From the NCBI GenBank assembly GCA_004791255.1, contig SRUQ01000001.1, positions 434,001 to 498,000 on the forward strand: a stretch of 64,000 bases of DNA, given 5' to 3'. Source of the stretch: a bacterium M00.F.Ca.ET.205.01.1.1. Lineage in GTDB: Bacteria > Pseudomonadota > Alphaproteobacteria > Rhizobiales > Rhizobiaceae. The notes under the pieces were generated by a model, which was not told the DNA's origin, searched no databases, and was given only the letters and a program-made list of their open reading frames with translations. The position numbers and the translations under genes are program-made. Of the stretch, positions 19,986 through 28,460 are shown in pieces; position 1 is the stretch's first letter; the number at the start of each line of letters is the position of its first letter.

Positions 19986-20414
19986 ATGCTCAGTGACGCT
20001 GAGGAAGCCCTGCTCTCCCTGCTGCGCGAGAACGCGCGTGCCTCGACCGCCGAACTGGCGCGCCGGCTCGGCGTGTCGCGCACCACGGTGCAGAGCCGCA
20101 TCGAGCGGCTGGAACAGCGCGGCATCATATCGGGCTATGGCGTCAGGCTGGCGCCGGACTACGAGCAAGGGCTGGTGCGCGCGCATGTGCTGCTCACCGT
20201 CACGCCGAAGCTCGCCGACAAAGTAGTGCGCGGGCTACGCGCGCTGCCGCCGGTCAGGACGCTGCATTCCGTCAGCGGCAATTTCGACATGATCGTTGTC
20301 GTCGATGCGCCGTCGATCCGCGACCTCGACACGCTGCTCGACCAGATCGGCGCCATGGGCGGGGTCGAGCGGACCTTGTCGTCGATCATCCTGTCGACAC
20401 GCATCGATCGCTGA
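19986..20414 (+). CDS. Lrp/AsnC-family transcriptional regulator
   Basis: 142 residues from ATG 19986. It has an N-terminal winged helix (LSDAEEALLSLLRENARAST, then ELARRLGVSRTTVQSRIERL) and a C-terminal RAM ligand-binding domain (VRTLHSVSGNFDMIVVVDAP). Lrp/AsnC proteins sense amino acids and usually control the gene divergent to them, here the saccharopine-dehydrogenase-family enzyme 124 bp away. The 178-bp gap that follows holds only a short family B-like stem-loop (about 20430-20475). Confidence 0.92.
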   Translation: MLSDAEEALLSLLRENARASTAELARRLGVSRTTVQSRIERLEQRGIISGYGVRLAPDYEQGLVRAHVLLTVTPKLADKVVRGLRALPPVRTLHSVSGNFDMIVVVDAPSIRDLDTLLDQIGAMGGVERTLSSIILSTRIDR

Positions 20415-20592
20415 ACGCCAGGCTGCCCCCGCCGATTTTCTCCCTTGCGGGCGAGAAAGTCGGCAGGCATGCGGCACCGCAGCCGCGCAAAGGCCTGGAC
20501 ACGCGATGGTGTGCCGATAGAGTTCTATCGCCTTGTATCCGCCATCAATATCGTGTCCCAGTGCCCATAGGCCTCGCCCCAGGATAACACGA

Positions 20593-21228
20593 ATGACCTA
20601 TGCCTCCCTCAAGCCGGTTTCAGAGGCCTTCATGCAGCGCAAGCGACTGATCTTCGTGCGGCTGGCTGCCGTTATCGCGGTGCTGCTTCTGTTTCTGACC
20701 AAGCCGGCGCTGAACGAGGGCTCGAACGGGCACGAGACGCTTGAGTTCTTCGGCCTCTGCCTGGTGGTCGCCTGCGTTGCCGGGCGGCTCTGGAGCATCC
20801 TCTATGTCGGCGGCAGGAAGAACGAGGAGCTGGTTTCGACGGGGCCGTTCTCGATGACCCAGAACCCGCTCTATTTCTTCTCCACGCTTGGAGCGGCCGG
20901 CATCGGCCTGATCTTTGGCTCGATGCTGGCGGCGCTGGCGCTCGGCCTTGCCAGCTTCTTCATCTTCCGCGTCACCGCACGCAAGGAGGCCGAATATCTG
21001 CTGGGCAAGTTCGGCCCGGCCTATCTCGCCTATATCAGCAACACGCCCCGCTTCTGGCCGAACCCGCTGCTTTACCGCGACAATGACGAGTTGCAGTTCT
21101 CGACGCGGGCGCTGAAGCGCACCTTCCATGACGGGCTCTATTTCCTCGCCATCTTCCCGGCCATCGAGCTGATCGAGTATTTCAGGGAAACCGGCCTGCT
21201 GTTCCCGGCTTTCGTCACGCTCTACTGA
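20593..21228 (+). CDS. Isoprenylcysteine carboxyl methyltransferase-like membrane protein
   Basis: 211 residues with four or five hydrophobic helices. The motif STGPFSMTQNPLYFFSTLG (~residues 95-113) followed by RKEAEYLLGKFGPAYLAY is the hallmark of the ICMT/PEMT-like membrane methyltransferase fold (SAM-binding R-N/H-P-x-Y pattern, then E-E-x-x-L). Start at ATG 20593, just after an AGGATAACACGA stretch. The substrate is unknown; bacterial homologues methylate lipids or are uncharacterised. It stands alone, convergent with the NTF2-like gene. Confidence 0.8.
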   Translation: MTYASLKPVSEAFMQRKRLIFVRLAAVIAVLLLFLTKPALNEGSNGHETLEFFGLCLVVACVAGRLWSILYVGGRKNEELVSTGPFSMTQNPLYFFSTLGAAGIGLIFGSMLAALALGLASFFIFRVTARKEAEYLLGKFGPAYLAYISNTPRFWPNPLLYRDNDELQFSTRALKRTFHDGLYFLAIFPAIELIEYFRETGLLFPAFVTLY

Positions 21229-21288
21229 GGGCCCGCGCAGGCCGGGCAGCCCGACAAGGCTGCCCGAGACGCTGCGTTTGCCCGACGG

Positions 21289-21774
21289 TCAGCTTCCGAG
21301 CGGGTAGGGCATGTAGCCGACAAAGCCGGCGATCTTCCAGCGTCCGGCCACTTTGGTGCAGAAATAGAGCGTCTGCCATTTCAGCCTGTCGGTGCTGCCA
21401 TCGGCCTTGGCGACCGAGCCGTCGAACTTCTTGTGCAGCACCGCGCGGTCGCCGTCGACATCGATGTCGCGCAGATTGGTGACGCGAAACAGCGCCTCGC
21501 GCAGCGGCTCGGCGAATTTGGTCGCCGCCGTCTCCTTGGCCTGGCGCAGCCACTCGTCGCGATAGATGTCCAGCCTCGGGAATTGCAGCCGCCAGGCGTC
21601 GGCGTTGGGAAGGAAATGCGCGTGCATGCCGAAGAAGCTTTCGGCGACGAAATCCTGCTCGACCATCGACCAATCCTGGCCGATGAAGGCGTCGATGTCG
21701 CGCCGTACCAGCATTTCCCACAGCGCGTGGCGGTCGGCGTCCCCGGCCGGAAACGGGTTCTTGTCGAAAGTCAT
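21289..21774 (-). CDS. Uncharacterised NTF2/SnoaL-like protein
   Basis: 161 residues from ATG 21774 (MTFDKNPFPAGDADRHALWE). The layout, an N-terminal helix with FIGQDWSMVEQDF, a middle region, and a C-terminal WQTLYFCTKVAGRWKIAGFV strand pair, fits the cone-shaped NTF2/SnoaL fold used by many small isomerases and binding proteins. I recognise the fold pattern, not a specific family. Divergent from the second RidA gene across about 220 bp without recognisable elements. Confidence 0.6.
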   Translation of the reverse strand: MTFDKNPFPAGDADRHALWEMLVRRDIDAFIGQDWSMVEQDFVAESFFGMHAHFLPNADAWRLQFPRLDIYRDEWLRQAKETAATKFAEPLREALFRVTNLRDIDVDGDRAVLHKKFDGSVAKADGSTDRLKWQTLYFCTKVAGRWKIAGFVGYMPYPLGS

Positions 21775-21993
21775 GCTCGGTCTCTCCGGCTCCTGAAGGC
21801 GCTTGCCCGTCGCGACTCCACAGCCGCCCGGCAGGGGCGCACGATGCAAGCGCTTCTGTAATAAAGCAACACGGATTTCCAGAAAATGTTGCTTTCCTAC
21901 AAGGCCTCTATCAGGATTGCTGCGATCGCGGTAAATGACCGCCGAACCGGGCGCCGACAGGGTGTCTCGCCGAATTGTCAGTGGAGCCGTCCC

Positions 21994-22359
21994 TTGCCGA
22001 AAGAAACTTTTGGAACATCCCATGTGCCGCTGTCGCCCGCCGTGCGGGCCGGCGATTTCGTCTTTGTCTCGGGGCAGGTTCCGGTCGGCAGCGATGGCAT
22101 CGTGGTGGGCGGCGGCATTACGGAACAGACCGAACAGGTGCTGGCCAATGTGAAGGCCGCGCTGGCGCTCGCCGGCTGCACCATGGACGACGTCGTCAAG
22201 ACCACTGTCTGGCTTGAGGACGCGCGCGATTTCGGCGCCTTCAACGCCGTCTACGCCAGGCACTTCCCGAAAAATCCGCCGGCCCGCACCACGGTCGAAT
22301 CGCGGCTGATGATCGACATCAAGATCGAAATCGAGGCCGTCGCCTACCGGCCGGTCTGA
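21994..22359 (+). CDS. RidA/YjgF-family protein (copy 2)
   Basis: 121 residues from a TTG start with a GTGGAG ribosome site seven bases upstream; an open frame continues back to 21886 but has no family match. LSPAVRAGDFVFVSGQVPV, then TTVWLEDARDFGAFNAVYAR, and the RTTVESRLMIDIKIEIEAVA ending with the conserved Arg match an active RidA more closely than copy 1. RidA hydrolyses reactive enamine/imine intermediates released by PLP enzymes. It lies 28 bp before the amidohydrolase gene, a likely operon. Confidence 0.88.
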   Translation: MPKETFGTSHVPLSPAVRAGDFVFVSGQVPVGSDGIVVGGGITEQTEQVLANVKAALALAGCTMDDVVKTTVWLEDARDFGAFNAVYARHFPKNPPARTTVESRLMIDIKIEIEAVAYRPV

Positions 22360-22387
22360 GACGAGAAAGCATGGCGGAGGTATTTCG

Positions 22388-23623
22388 ATGCACTATGACC
22401 TCCTTGTGAAGGGCGGACGGCTGATCGACCCGGCGTCCGGGCTCGACGCGCCGCGCGATGTCGCCATCGCCAATGGCCGCATCGCCGCGCTCGACAGCGA
22501 TATCCCCGCGACCAGCGCCGGTCGGGTCATCGACGCGACGGGCTGCATCGTCGCCCCCGGGCTGGTCGACCTGCACAGCCACGTCTACTGGGGCGGCACC
22601 TCGCTCGGTGTCGACGCCGACCGGCTCGCCGCCAAGAGCGGCACCACCACCTTCATCGACGCGGGCAGTGCGGGTGCGGGCAATTTCCTCGGCTTCCGCC
22701 GCCATGTCATGGAGCGCTCGAAAGTGCGCATCCTTGCCTATGTCAACATTTCCTTTGCCGGCATTTTCGGTTTCTCGCAGACCGTCTCGGTCGGCGAGTG
22801 CAGCGATCTCAGGCTCTGCGAGCCGCGCGAGGTGGTCGCCGCCGCGCGCGAGCACGCCGATGTCATCGTCGGCGTCAAGGTCCGCTCCGGCAAGCATGCC
22901 GGCGGCACCAGCGGCATCGCGCCGGTGGATCTGGCGCTGGAAGCCGCCGACAAAGCGGCCCTGCCGCTGATGGCGCATATAGACGAGCCGCCGCCCGGCC
23001 GCTCGGAAGTGCTGCCGCGCCTGCGCCGCGGCGACATCCTCACCCATTGCTTCCGGCCGTTTCCCAACGCGCCGGTGTTCGCCTCCGGCGCGGTGCGGCC
23101 CGACATGCGGCTGGCGCGCGAGCGCGGCGTCATTTTCGATCTCGGCCACGGCATGGGCTCGTTCGACTTCGACGTCGCCCGCGCGATGCTGGCGGAAGGG
23201 CTGGCGCCCGACGTCATCTCAAGCGACGTGCATCTCTACTGCGTCGACGGACCGGCCTTCGACATACTGGTCTGCATGTCGAAGCTTCTCGCGCTCGGCA
23301 TGCCGCTCGTCGAGGTTCTGCGCGCCGCGACGCAGGCGCCCGCGCAAGCGATTGCAAGGCCCGATCTCGGCACGCTGGCGGTCGGCACCGTCGCCGATGT
23401 CACCGTGCTTCGCCAGCGCCCGGGCCGCTTCACCTTCGTCGACTCGGTCGGAGCCTCCCTGGTCGCCGACCAGCGGCTGGTCTCGGAAGGCATCGTCATC
23501 GGCGGCACCTGGTGGCCGAACGAGGCGGTGAACGACCTTGGCGAGACGGAACGCTTCGAGGCGCGTGCGCCGCATACACATGTCGATGTGGCGGCCCGGC
23601 ATTTCGGGCACCGGCATGATTGA
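22388..23623 (+). CDS. Amidohydrolase/deacetylase-family metal-dependent hydrolase
   Basis: 411 residues. The amidohydrolase metal site is complete: the HxH in VDLHSHVYWGG (~residue 64), a lysine for carboxylation in GVKVRSGKHAGG, the His of LMAHIDEPP and of LTHCFRP, and the Asp of VISSDVHLYC. This spacing fits the subgroup of amidohydrolases related to EF_0837-type deacetylases and D-aminoacylases. Substrate unknown. The upstream RidA gene suggests a shared pathway for a nitrogen compound. Confidence 0.87.
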   Translation: MHYDLLVKGGRLIDPASGLDAPRDVAIANGRIAALDSDIPATSAGRVIDATGCIVAPGLVDLHSHVYWGGTSLGVDADRLAAKSGTTTFIDAGSAGAGNFLGFRRHVMERSKVRILAYVNISFAGIFGFSQTVSVGECSDLRLCEPREVVAAAREHADVIVGVKVRSGKHAGGTSGIAPVDLALEAADKAALPLMAHIDEPPPGRSEVLPRLRRGDILTHCFRPFPNAPVFASGAVRPDMRLARERGVIFDLGHGMGSFDFDVARAMLAEGLAPDVISSDVHLYCVDGPAFDILVCMSKLLALGMPLVEVLRAATQAPAQAIARPDLGTLAVGTVADVTVLRQRPGRFTFVDSVGASLVADQRLVSEGIVIGGTWWPNEAVNDLGETERFEARAPHTHVDVAARHFGHRHD

Positions 23624-23655
23624 GCGGAAGCGCGGTAACTTGCGTGGAGGCGTGG

Positions 23656-24240
23656 TTACGCCAGTCCCAGCGCATTCAGGAACCGCTCGACATCCATCGC
23701 GGTCAGAAGCGCAACGCGCTCGCGGATCAGATCGTCGCTCCAGTTCCACCATGCCAGGGATTGCAGGCGCTCGATGATTTCGGGCGAGAACCTGTATCGA
23801 ATGACACGCGCCGGATTGCCGACCGCGACGGCGTAAGGCGGAATGTCCCTGGTGACGATGCTGCCGGCGCCAATGACCGCGCCATTGCCGATCGTGACAC
23901 CGCTGAGAATGATACAGCGGGCACCAAACCAGACGTCGTTGCCGACTGTAGTGGGCCCCTTGCTGAAGGTTTCAGCGCCATTGCGAATCCTGGCGTCGAC
24001 GATCCGAAGCGGATAAGTGGTCGCCGTGTCGATGCGGTGTTCGCCCGCGCAGACAAAGAGCACATCCGGGCCAACAGAGCAGAACGAGCCTATCCGCAGC
24101 GGTGACTTCTCGTGCGGCGCCCAAAACGACCTGTTCTCGAGGCCATAGGTATGACGACCAATCTCGACACCTGGCAGTGGCGGCGGCGACTCCTTCTTCT
24201 TCAGTCCCAGTTTTATGCGAAGCCCTCTCAGCAGTCCCAC
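23656..24240 (-). CDS. CatB-type hexapeptide-repeat O-acetyltransferase
   Basis: 194 residues from GTG 24240, chosen because a strong GGAGG lies six bases before it; the longer frame upstream is unrelated. A left-handed beta-helix of hexapeptide repeats is visible (LRIGSFCSVGPDVLFVCAG, TVGNDVWFGARCIILSGV, TIGNGAVIGAGSIVTRDI) followed by the family ending YAVAVGNPARVIRYRF. Xenobiotic (CatB/VatD-type) acetyltransferases modify antibiotics or sugars with acetyl-CoA; the natural substrate here is unknown. Confidence 0.88.
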   Translation of the reverse strand: MGLLRGLRIKLGLKKKESPPPLPGVEIGRHTYGLENRSFWAPHEKSPLRIGSFCSVGPDVLFVCAGEHRIDTATTYPLRIVDARIRNGAETFSKGPTTVGNDVWFGARCIILSGVTIGNGAVIGAGSIVTRDIPPYAVAVGNPARVIRYRFSPEIIERLQSLAWWNWSDDLIRERVALLTAMDVERFLNALGLA

Positions 24241-24398
24241 CGGCTTCCTCCCAGAAATTGCTAGGCAACACAGGGGACTACTCACCGCATCTGAAAACTT
24301 CGCAAGCACTTTCGAGTACCGGCCAACGCTCCTTGCGTTACCCCAGATGCCCGTCCACGCCGTCGGACTTGGCGGGGCGAAGAAGCGAGGGCATCGGA

Positions 24399-26183
24399 TC
24401 AGGAGTTGCTCGGCTTCCCGTAAACCGGCGTCGCTATCCCTTCCATCCGCGCCTTGATCTGCAGCGCCACATATTTCGAATAGAAGCGCGACAGCGCCAG
24501 ATTGCCGCCGTGGAACCACAGCGCTTCCTGCGCCGTCGGCTTCCACATGTTGCGCAGCTCGCCCTGCCAGGGGCCGGGGTCGCCCTTGACGCCGGAGCCA
24601 AGGCCCCAGCACGGGCCGACCTTGTCGGCGACTTCGCGCGAGACGAGTGCGGCGACATTCTCGTTCATCGACTGGTAGCCGGTGCAGGCGATGATGGCAT
24701 CGGCCTCGAGCTCGCTGCCGTCCTCGAACAGAATGCCTTTCGCCGTCAGCGACTTGATCGGCACGCCGCTGCGAATGCCGATCTTGCCGTCGATGATCAG
24801 CTCCGAGGCGCCGACGTCGATATAGAAGCCCGAACCGGTGCGGTAGGCCTTCATCAGCAGACCGGTCTCGTCATCGCCGAAGTCGATGGCGAAGCCCGAC
24901 GCGCTGAGGCGCTCATAGAAATCGGCATCTCGCGCCCTGATCACCTCGTAGAGCGCCCGCTGGCCCTTGGGTACCAGCGCGAAAGGCGTCGAGGCGACAA
25001 TCATGTCTGCCTTCTCCGTGGTGATGCCGCGCGCCAGCGCATCCTCCGAGAATATCTCGAAGCCGACTTCCATCAGCGTGCCGGACTTGACCACCGTCGT
25101 CGGCGAACGCTGGATCATGGTGACGTCGGCGCCGCTCTCCCAGAGATCGACGCAGACGTCGTGGCCCGAGCTCGCCGCGCCGATGACGGCGACCTTTTTG
25201 CCGCGGAATTTCTCCCCGCTGGCGTACTGGCTGGAATGCAGCAATTCGCCCTTGAACTCACCGGCGCCGGCCAGGTCGATCTTGCGCGGCGGGCCATAGG
25301 CGCCGGTGGCGAAGACAATGTGCTTCGGCTTCAGCGTGACCTGGCGGCCGGCACGCTCGACCACCACGGTCCAGACTTTTTCCGCTTCGTCGTAGGAGAC
25401 GCTGAGGCACCTGGTGGCGACCCAGTAGTTGAGCTCCATGACGCGCGTATACATTTCCAGCCAGTCGCCCATCTTGTCCTTGGGCGTGAACACGGGCCAG
25501 TTCTCCGGGAACGGAATGTAGGGCAGATGGTCGTACCAGACCGGGTCGTGCAGCACGAGCGTGCGGTAGCGGTTGCGCCAGGAATCGCCCGGCCGCGCAT
25601 TCTTCTCGATGACGATGGTCGGCACACCGAGTTGCCTCAACCGCGCGCCCAGCATGATGCCGCCCTGGCCGCCGCCGATGACCAGGCAATAGGGCTGCTC
25701 CCCGGCGCCAAGCTCGCGCGCCTCGCGTGCCCTCGCCTCCGACCAGGTCTCGCGCTCGGGATCGGCCTTGTGGCGCACGCCGAGCGGCCGCGCCGGCCCC
25801 TTGCGCTCCTCGAAGCCTTTCAGCTCGGTCATCGCCGTGAACAGCGTGCGGCAGCGTCCGTCGCGCAGCCGCATGATGCCTTGCCCCCTGGCCACCGCGG
25901 TCTCGAAGCTGAACCAGGCCTCGATCGTGCCTTCGTCCGAGGTCACTTCGCCGGTCACTTGCCACGCCGCCGGCTTCGTCCTTGCCAGCGTCGTCTCCAG
26001 CATCCCCGCGATCGCCGCGCGGCCTTCCATGGTGGTGACGTTCCAGGTGAAGGCCAGAAGATCGCGCCAGTAGCAGTCGTCGACGAACAGGGTCTGAGCC
26101 GCCGCCACATCGCCGGCCTCGAGCGCGTGCTCAAAGGACGCAAGCCATGCGGCTGCCTGTTTGGTCGGTGCCATGTCGAGCAT
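24399..26183 (-). CDS. Flavin-containing monooxygenase with N-terminal NTF2-like domain
   Basis: 594 residues from ATG 26183 (GAGGA ribosome site). Residues ~1-150 look like a SnoaL/NTF2 domain (WLASFEHALEAGDVAAAQTL). The rest is a group B flavoprotein monooxygenase: FAD site VIGGGQGGIMLGARLRQLG, a second dinucleotide fold VAVIGAASSGHDVCVDL for NADPH, and an ACTGYQSMNENVA motif near the C terminus. Such enzymes oxygenate N or S centres or perform Baeyer-Villiger reactions; substrate unknown. The M24 gene upstream runs the same way, with 79 bp between holding a family B-like stem-loop (about 26208-26240). Confidence 0.9.
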   Translation of the reverse strand: MLDMAPTKQAAAWLASFEHALEAGDVAAAQTLFVDDCYWRDLLAFTWNVTTMEGRAAIAGMLETTLARTKPAAWQVTGEVTSDEGTIEAWFSFETAVARGQGIMRLRDGRCRTLFTAMTELKGFEERKGPARPLGVRHKADPERETWSEARAREARELGAGEQPYCLVIGGGQGGIMLGARLRQLGVPTIVIEKNARPGDSWRNRYRTLVLHDPVWYDHLPYIPFPENWPVFTPKDKMGDWLEMYTRVMELNYWVATRCLSVSYDEAEKVWTVVVERAGRQVTLKPKHIVFATGAYGPPRKIDLAGAGEFKGELLHSSQYASGEKFRGKKVAVIGAASSGHDVCVDLWESGADVTMIQRSPTTVVKSGTLMEVGFEIFSEDALARGITTEKADMIVASTPFALVPKGQRALYEVIRARDADFYERLSASGFAIDFGDDETGLLMKAYRTGSGFYIDVGASELIIDGKIGIRSGVPIKSLTAKGILFEDGSELEADAIIACTGYQSMNENVAALVSREVADKVGPCWGLGSGVKGDPGPWQGELRNMWKPTAQEALWFHGGNLALSRFYSKYVALQIKARMEGIATPVYGKPSNS

Positions 26184-26262
26184 TTCTGTCCTCTTCCTTT
26201 CACGCCGGCCGATCTCCCCTTCTCCCCTTGTGAGAAGGTAAAAGCCCCCAAGCCTACCCCTG

Positions 26263-27507
26263 CTATCCAATCATCTCCAGCCGCCTTGGCAGCCTGTTCA
26301 TCGGCTTGGGCCCATCCGGCGTGATCAGGAACTGGTCCTCCAGGTTGAAGCTGGCGAGACCGTCGATGTATAGCGGGATCTCGAAGGCCAGCACCATGCC
26401 GGCCTCGACCAAGACGTCGCTGTCGGCCGCAACAAACGGCCATTGCTCCGAAAATACCGACTGGCCGACGCTATGGCCGAAATGGCCGCGGCGATAGGAG
26501 CGCAGGCCTTGCCGCGCCAGGCTCTCGGCGGCGGCGCGATGCACATCGGCAAGCGTGCTTCCCGGGACAAGCTCGGCCAGCCCATCCTCGAAGGCGCGCT
26601 CGGCAATGGCATGGAGTTCGGCCTGGTCGGCGGAAGGCGGTCCGAAGGCGAAATTGCGCGACATGTCGGAGGCGTAGCCGCCGACCGTGCAGACCATGTC
26701 GCACTTCAGCGGATCGCCGGCGACGGCCCTGGCATCGGCGCCCTTGGCCCGGGCGCCGAGCGTCACATATTCGGCGGTGGCGACGGGATGCGACAGCCCG
26801 GCCGCCGCCGTGGCGACGCCTTGCCTGTAGAGCGCGATGAGATCGGCCTGGCGCATGCCGGCCATGGCATCCACCTGCAGCCGCTCCAGCCCGGCTTCCG
26901 AGAGCAGGATGCCTTGCTGCAAAAGATCGATCTCCCCTGGCGACTTGATCGCCCTGAGCCTGTCCAGCACCGGCGAGCCGTCAACCATCGGGCAATCCGG
27001 CAGCAGCGCCTGGATGGCCGCAAAATCGGCGGCTGGAACAAAGTCCAGGTCGACGCCCAGCGTGGCGCGCTCCAGTCCGAAATCGGCGAGCATCGCCGTC
27101 AACTGGCCGAGCGAGCCGGCGAGATCGAAGGTCGCGGGGCGGGAGAAACCCGCCGCGCGGCCAAGCGAGGCCAGGCCAAGCTCGATACGCTCGGCCGGGG
27201 GAAGTCCGTGAGCCACCGGATCTACCGGCACGGTTTCGATCCAGATCGGGTGCTCGCGCACGATCGTTTCCGGCGCGGCGATTCGCACCTGCGCCGCATT
27301 GAAATCCGCCACGATGACACCGATCGGCAGGTCGGCCCGCGCCGGGATGACGGCAAAGCCGGCGCCGGCGCGCCGGAACAGCCCGGCCGGACCGAGGGAG
27401 GCGCCGGTCGCATAGTGGAATGCCTCGGGCGCGCACAGCACCAGCGCCTCGATGCCGGCACGCTGCATCAGCTGCGCTGCGCGCTGGCGGTCGACAAAGC
27501 CCGTCAT
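26263..27507 (-). CDS. M24-family (Xaa-Pro peptidase/creatinase fold) protein
   Basis: 414 residues from ATG 27507 (GGAGAG ribosome site). It has an N-terminal creatinase-like domain followed by a pita-bread domain with YRRGHFGHSVGQSVFSEQW, FEIPLYIDGLASFNLEDQF and CDMVCTVGGYASDMSRNF. The His, the Glu residues and the second Asp of the two-metal site can be placed, but the first Asp (usual VDxG pattern) is replaced by CTVGG with shortened spacing, so normal aminopeptidase activity is doubtful. It may be a metal-independent hydrolase like creatinase. Confidence 0.82.
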   Translation of the reverse strand: MTGFVDRQRAAQLMQRAGIEALVLCAPEAFHYATGASLGPAGLFRRAGAGFAVIPARADLPIGVIVADFNAAQVRIAAPETIVREHPIWIETVPVDPVAHGLPPAERIELGLASLGRAAGFSRPATFDLAGSLGQLTAMLADFGLERATLGVDLDFVPAADFAAIQALLPDCPMVDGSPVLDRLRAIKSPGEIDLLQQGILLSEAGLERLQVDAMAGMRQADLIALYRQGVATAAAGLSHPVATAEYVTLGARAKGADARAVAGDPLKCDMVCTVGGYASDMSRNFAFGPPSADQAELHAIAERAFEDGLAELVPGSTLADVHRAAAESLARQGLRSYRRGHFGHSVGQSVFSEQWPFVAADSDVLVEAGMVLAFEIPLYIDGLASFNLEDQFLITPDGPKPMNRLPRRLEMIG

Positions 27508-27575
27508 GGTTCTCTCCATTGTCCGAAGTGGCAACGGAGCATTCCGGGCATCGACAATCAAGCGGCTGACCAGGG

Positions 27576-28169
27576 CTACTTGATGGATTCCAGCTTGGCC
27601 AGCGCCGCCGTGAAGCCGGCCAGCGTCACCGGGATGGTGACCGGCTTGCGCGTGACCGATTCCATGCCGATGTTCAGGTTGGTTCCCGACTTCATGGTCT
27701 TGACCAGGTCCGGCGACAGCGGGGTGGCGGCATAGGCGCCGTTCTGGTCGCTGGTCTGGATGGCGATGGTCGTCTTCGAACCCTGGTCAACCTGATAGGT
27801 CGCGCCGGAAGGCAGGAACAGGCCGTGCGGCAAGGCAAGCAGCATGGCCAGGCTGCCATTGCTGTTGTCGCGGCGCACGGTCACCGTCAGCACCCGTTGT
27901 CCGGTCTTGGCCTCGGTCAGGTTCTGCGACACCTGGCACTGAAGCTCGGTGTTGGCCGAGCCGCTGGAGCAATTCACGGCCCAAGGATTGGCATTGGCGC
28001 TGGCATCGGCGGGCTTGGGCTGGACGGGCTTGGTCTGGACGGGCTGGGGCTGGGCCGGCTTGGCGGCATCCTCGGCAAGCACTGGCCCGGCGACCGCCAA
28101 GAGCAGCCACAAGGCGCCCAGTCCAGCGGTCAGATTTATTCTATTAGATATGACTAAAATAGATGCCAT
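27576..28169 (-). CDS. IalB-family (invasion-associated locus B) periplasmic protein
   Basis: 197 residues with a signal peptide (hydrophobic LTAGLGALWLLLAVAGPVLA, cut before EDAAKP) and a Pro/Lys/Gln-rich linker (QPVQTKPVQPKPADAS). The IalB domain follows: WAVNCSSGSANTELQCQVSQ with its Cys pair, RVLTVTVRR, LPHGLFLPSGATYQVDQG and a C-terminal ITIPVTLAGF-like strand. IalB was named for erythrocyte invasion in Bartonella; the family is widespread in Rhizobiales as envelope proteins of unknown role. It diverges from the giant adhesin gene. Confidence 0.87.
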   Translation of the reverse strand: MASILVISNRINLTAGLGALWLLLAVAGPVLAEDAAKPAQPQPVQTKPVQPKPADASANANPWAVNCSSGSANTELQCQVSQNLTEAKTGQRVLTVTVRRDNSNGSLAMLLALPHGLFLPSGATYQVDQGSKTTIAIQTSDQNGAYAATPLSPDLVKTMKSGTNLNIGMESVTRKPVTIPVTLAGFTAALAKLESIK

Positions 28170-28460
28170 GTCCTTGATGCCCCACGTGGTTTCTTGCCGT
28201 CGGCAGGTATCTTTCCCGGCCGGGCTTTGTACAACACTGTCAGTCGTTGGGAAAGGCGCGGTGATGGCTAGTCAGCCGGCAAAACTACTGTGACCATATT
28301 GCCACACGACAGAACTTTGCACGGCAAGAACAGCACCGAAGTCAATCCGGGCTCGCTATACAATAGAATTCGATTAACACTCGGCACACGCGGGACGTGT
28401 AGTCCCAACAAGGGCACGCCGGGGATGGGAACTACCGAGAAGTCTCGGCAGGTTGGTCGG
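28170..28460. other. Divergent intergenic region before the giant surface-protein gene
   Basis: About 290 bp between the IalB start and the chosen adhesin start. It is less GC-rich than its flanks (for example GCTATACAATAGAATTCG at about 28354-28371), and presumably holds both promoters. No clear -35/-10 pair or operator could be fixed. The adhesin reading frame stays open through part of it, so some may be translated. Confidence 0.4.

Noticed and set aside
28290..28460. N-terminal extension of the giant protein from GTG 28290
   Set aside because: The first 57 codons carry no signal-peptide character and the GTG lacks a ribosome site; the ATG at 28461 places the signal peptide near the N terminus. 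ATG 28425 cannot be excluded.
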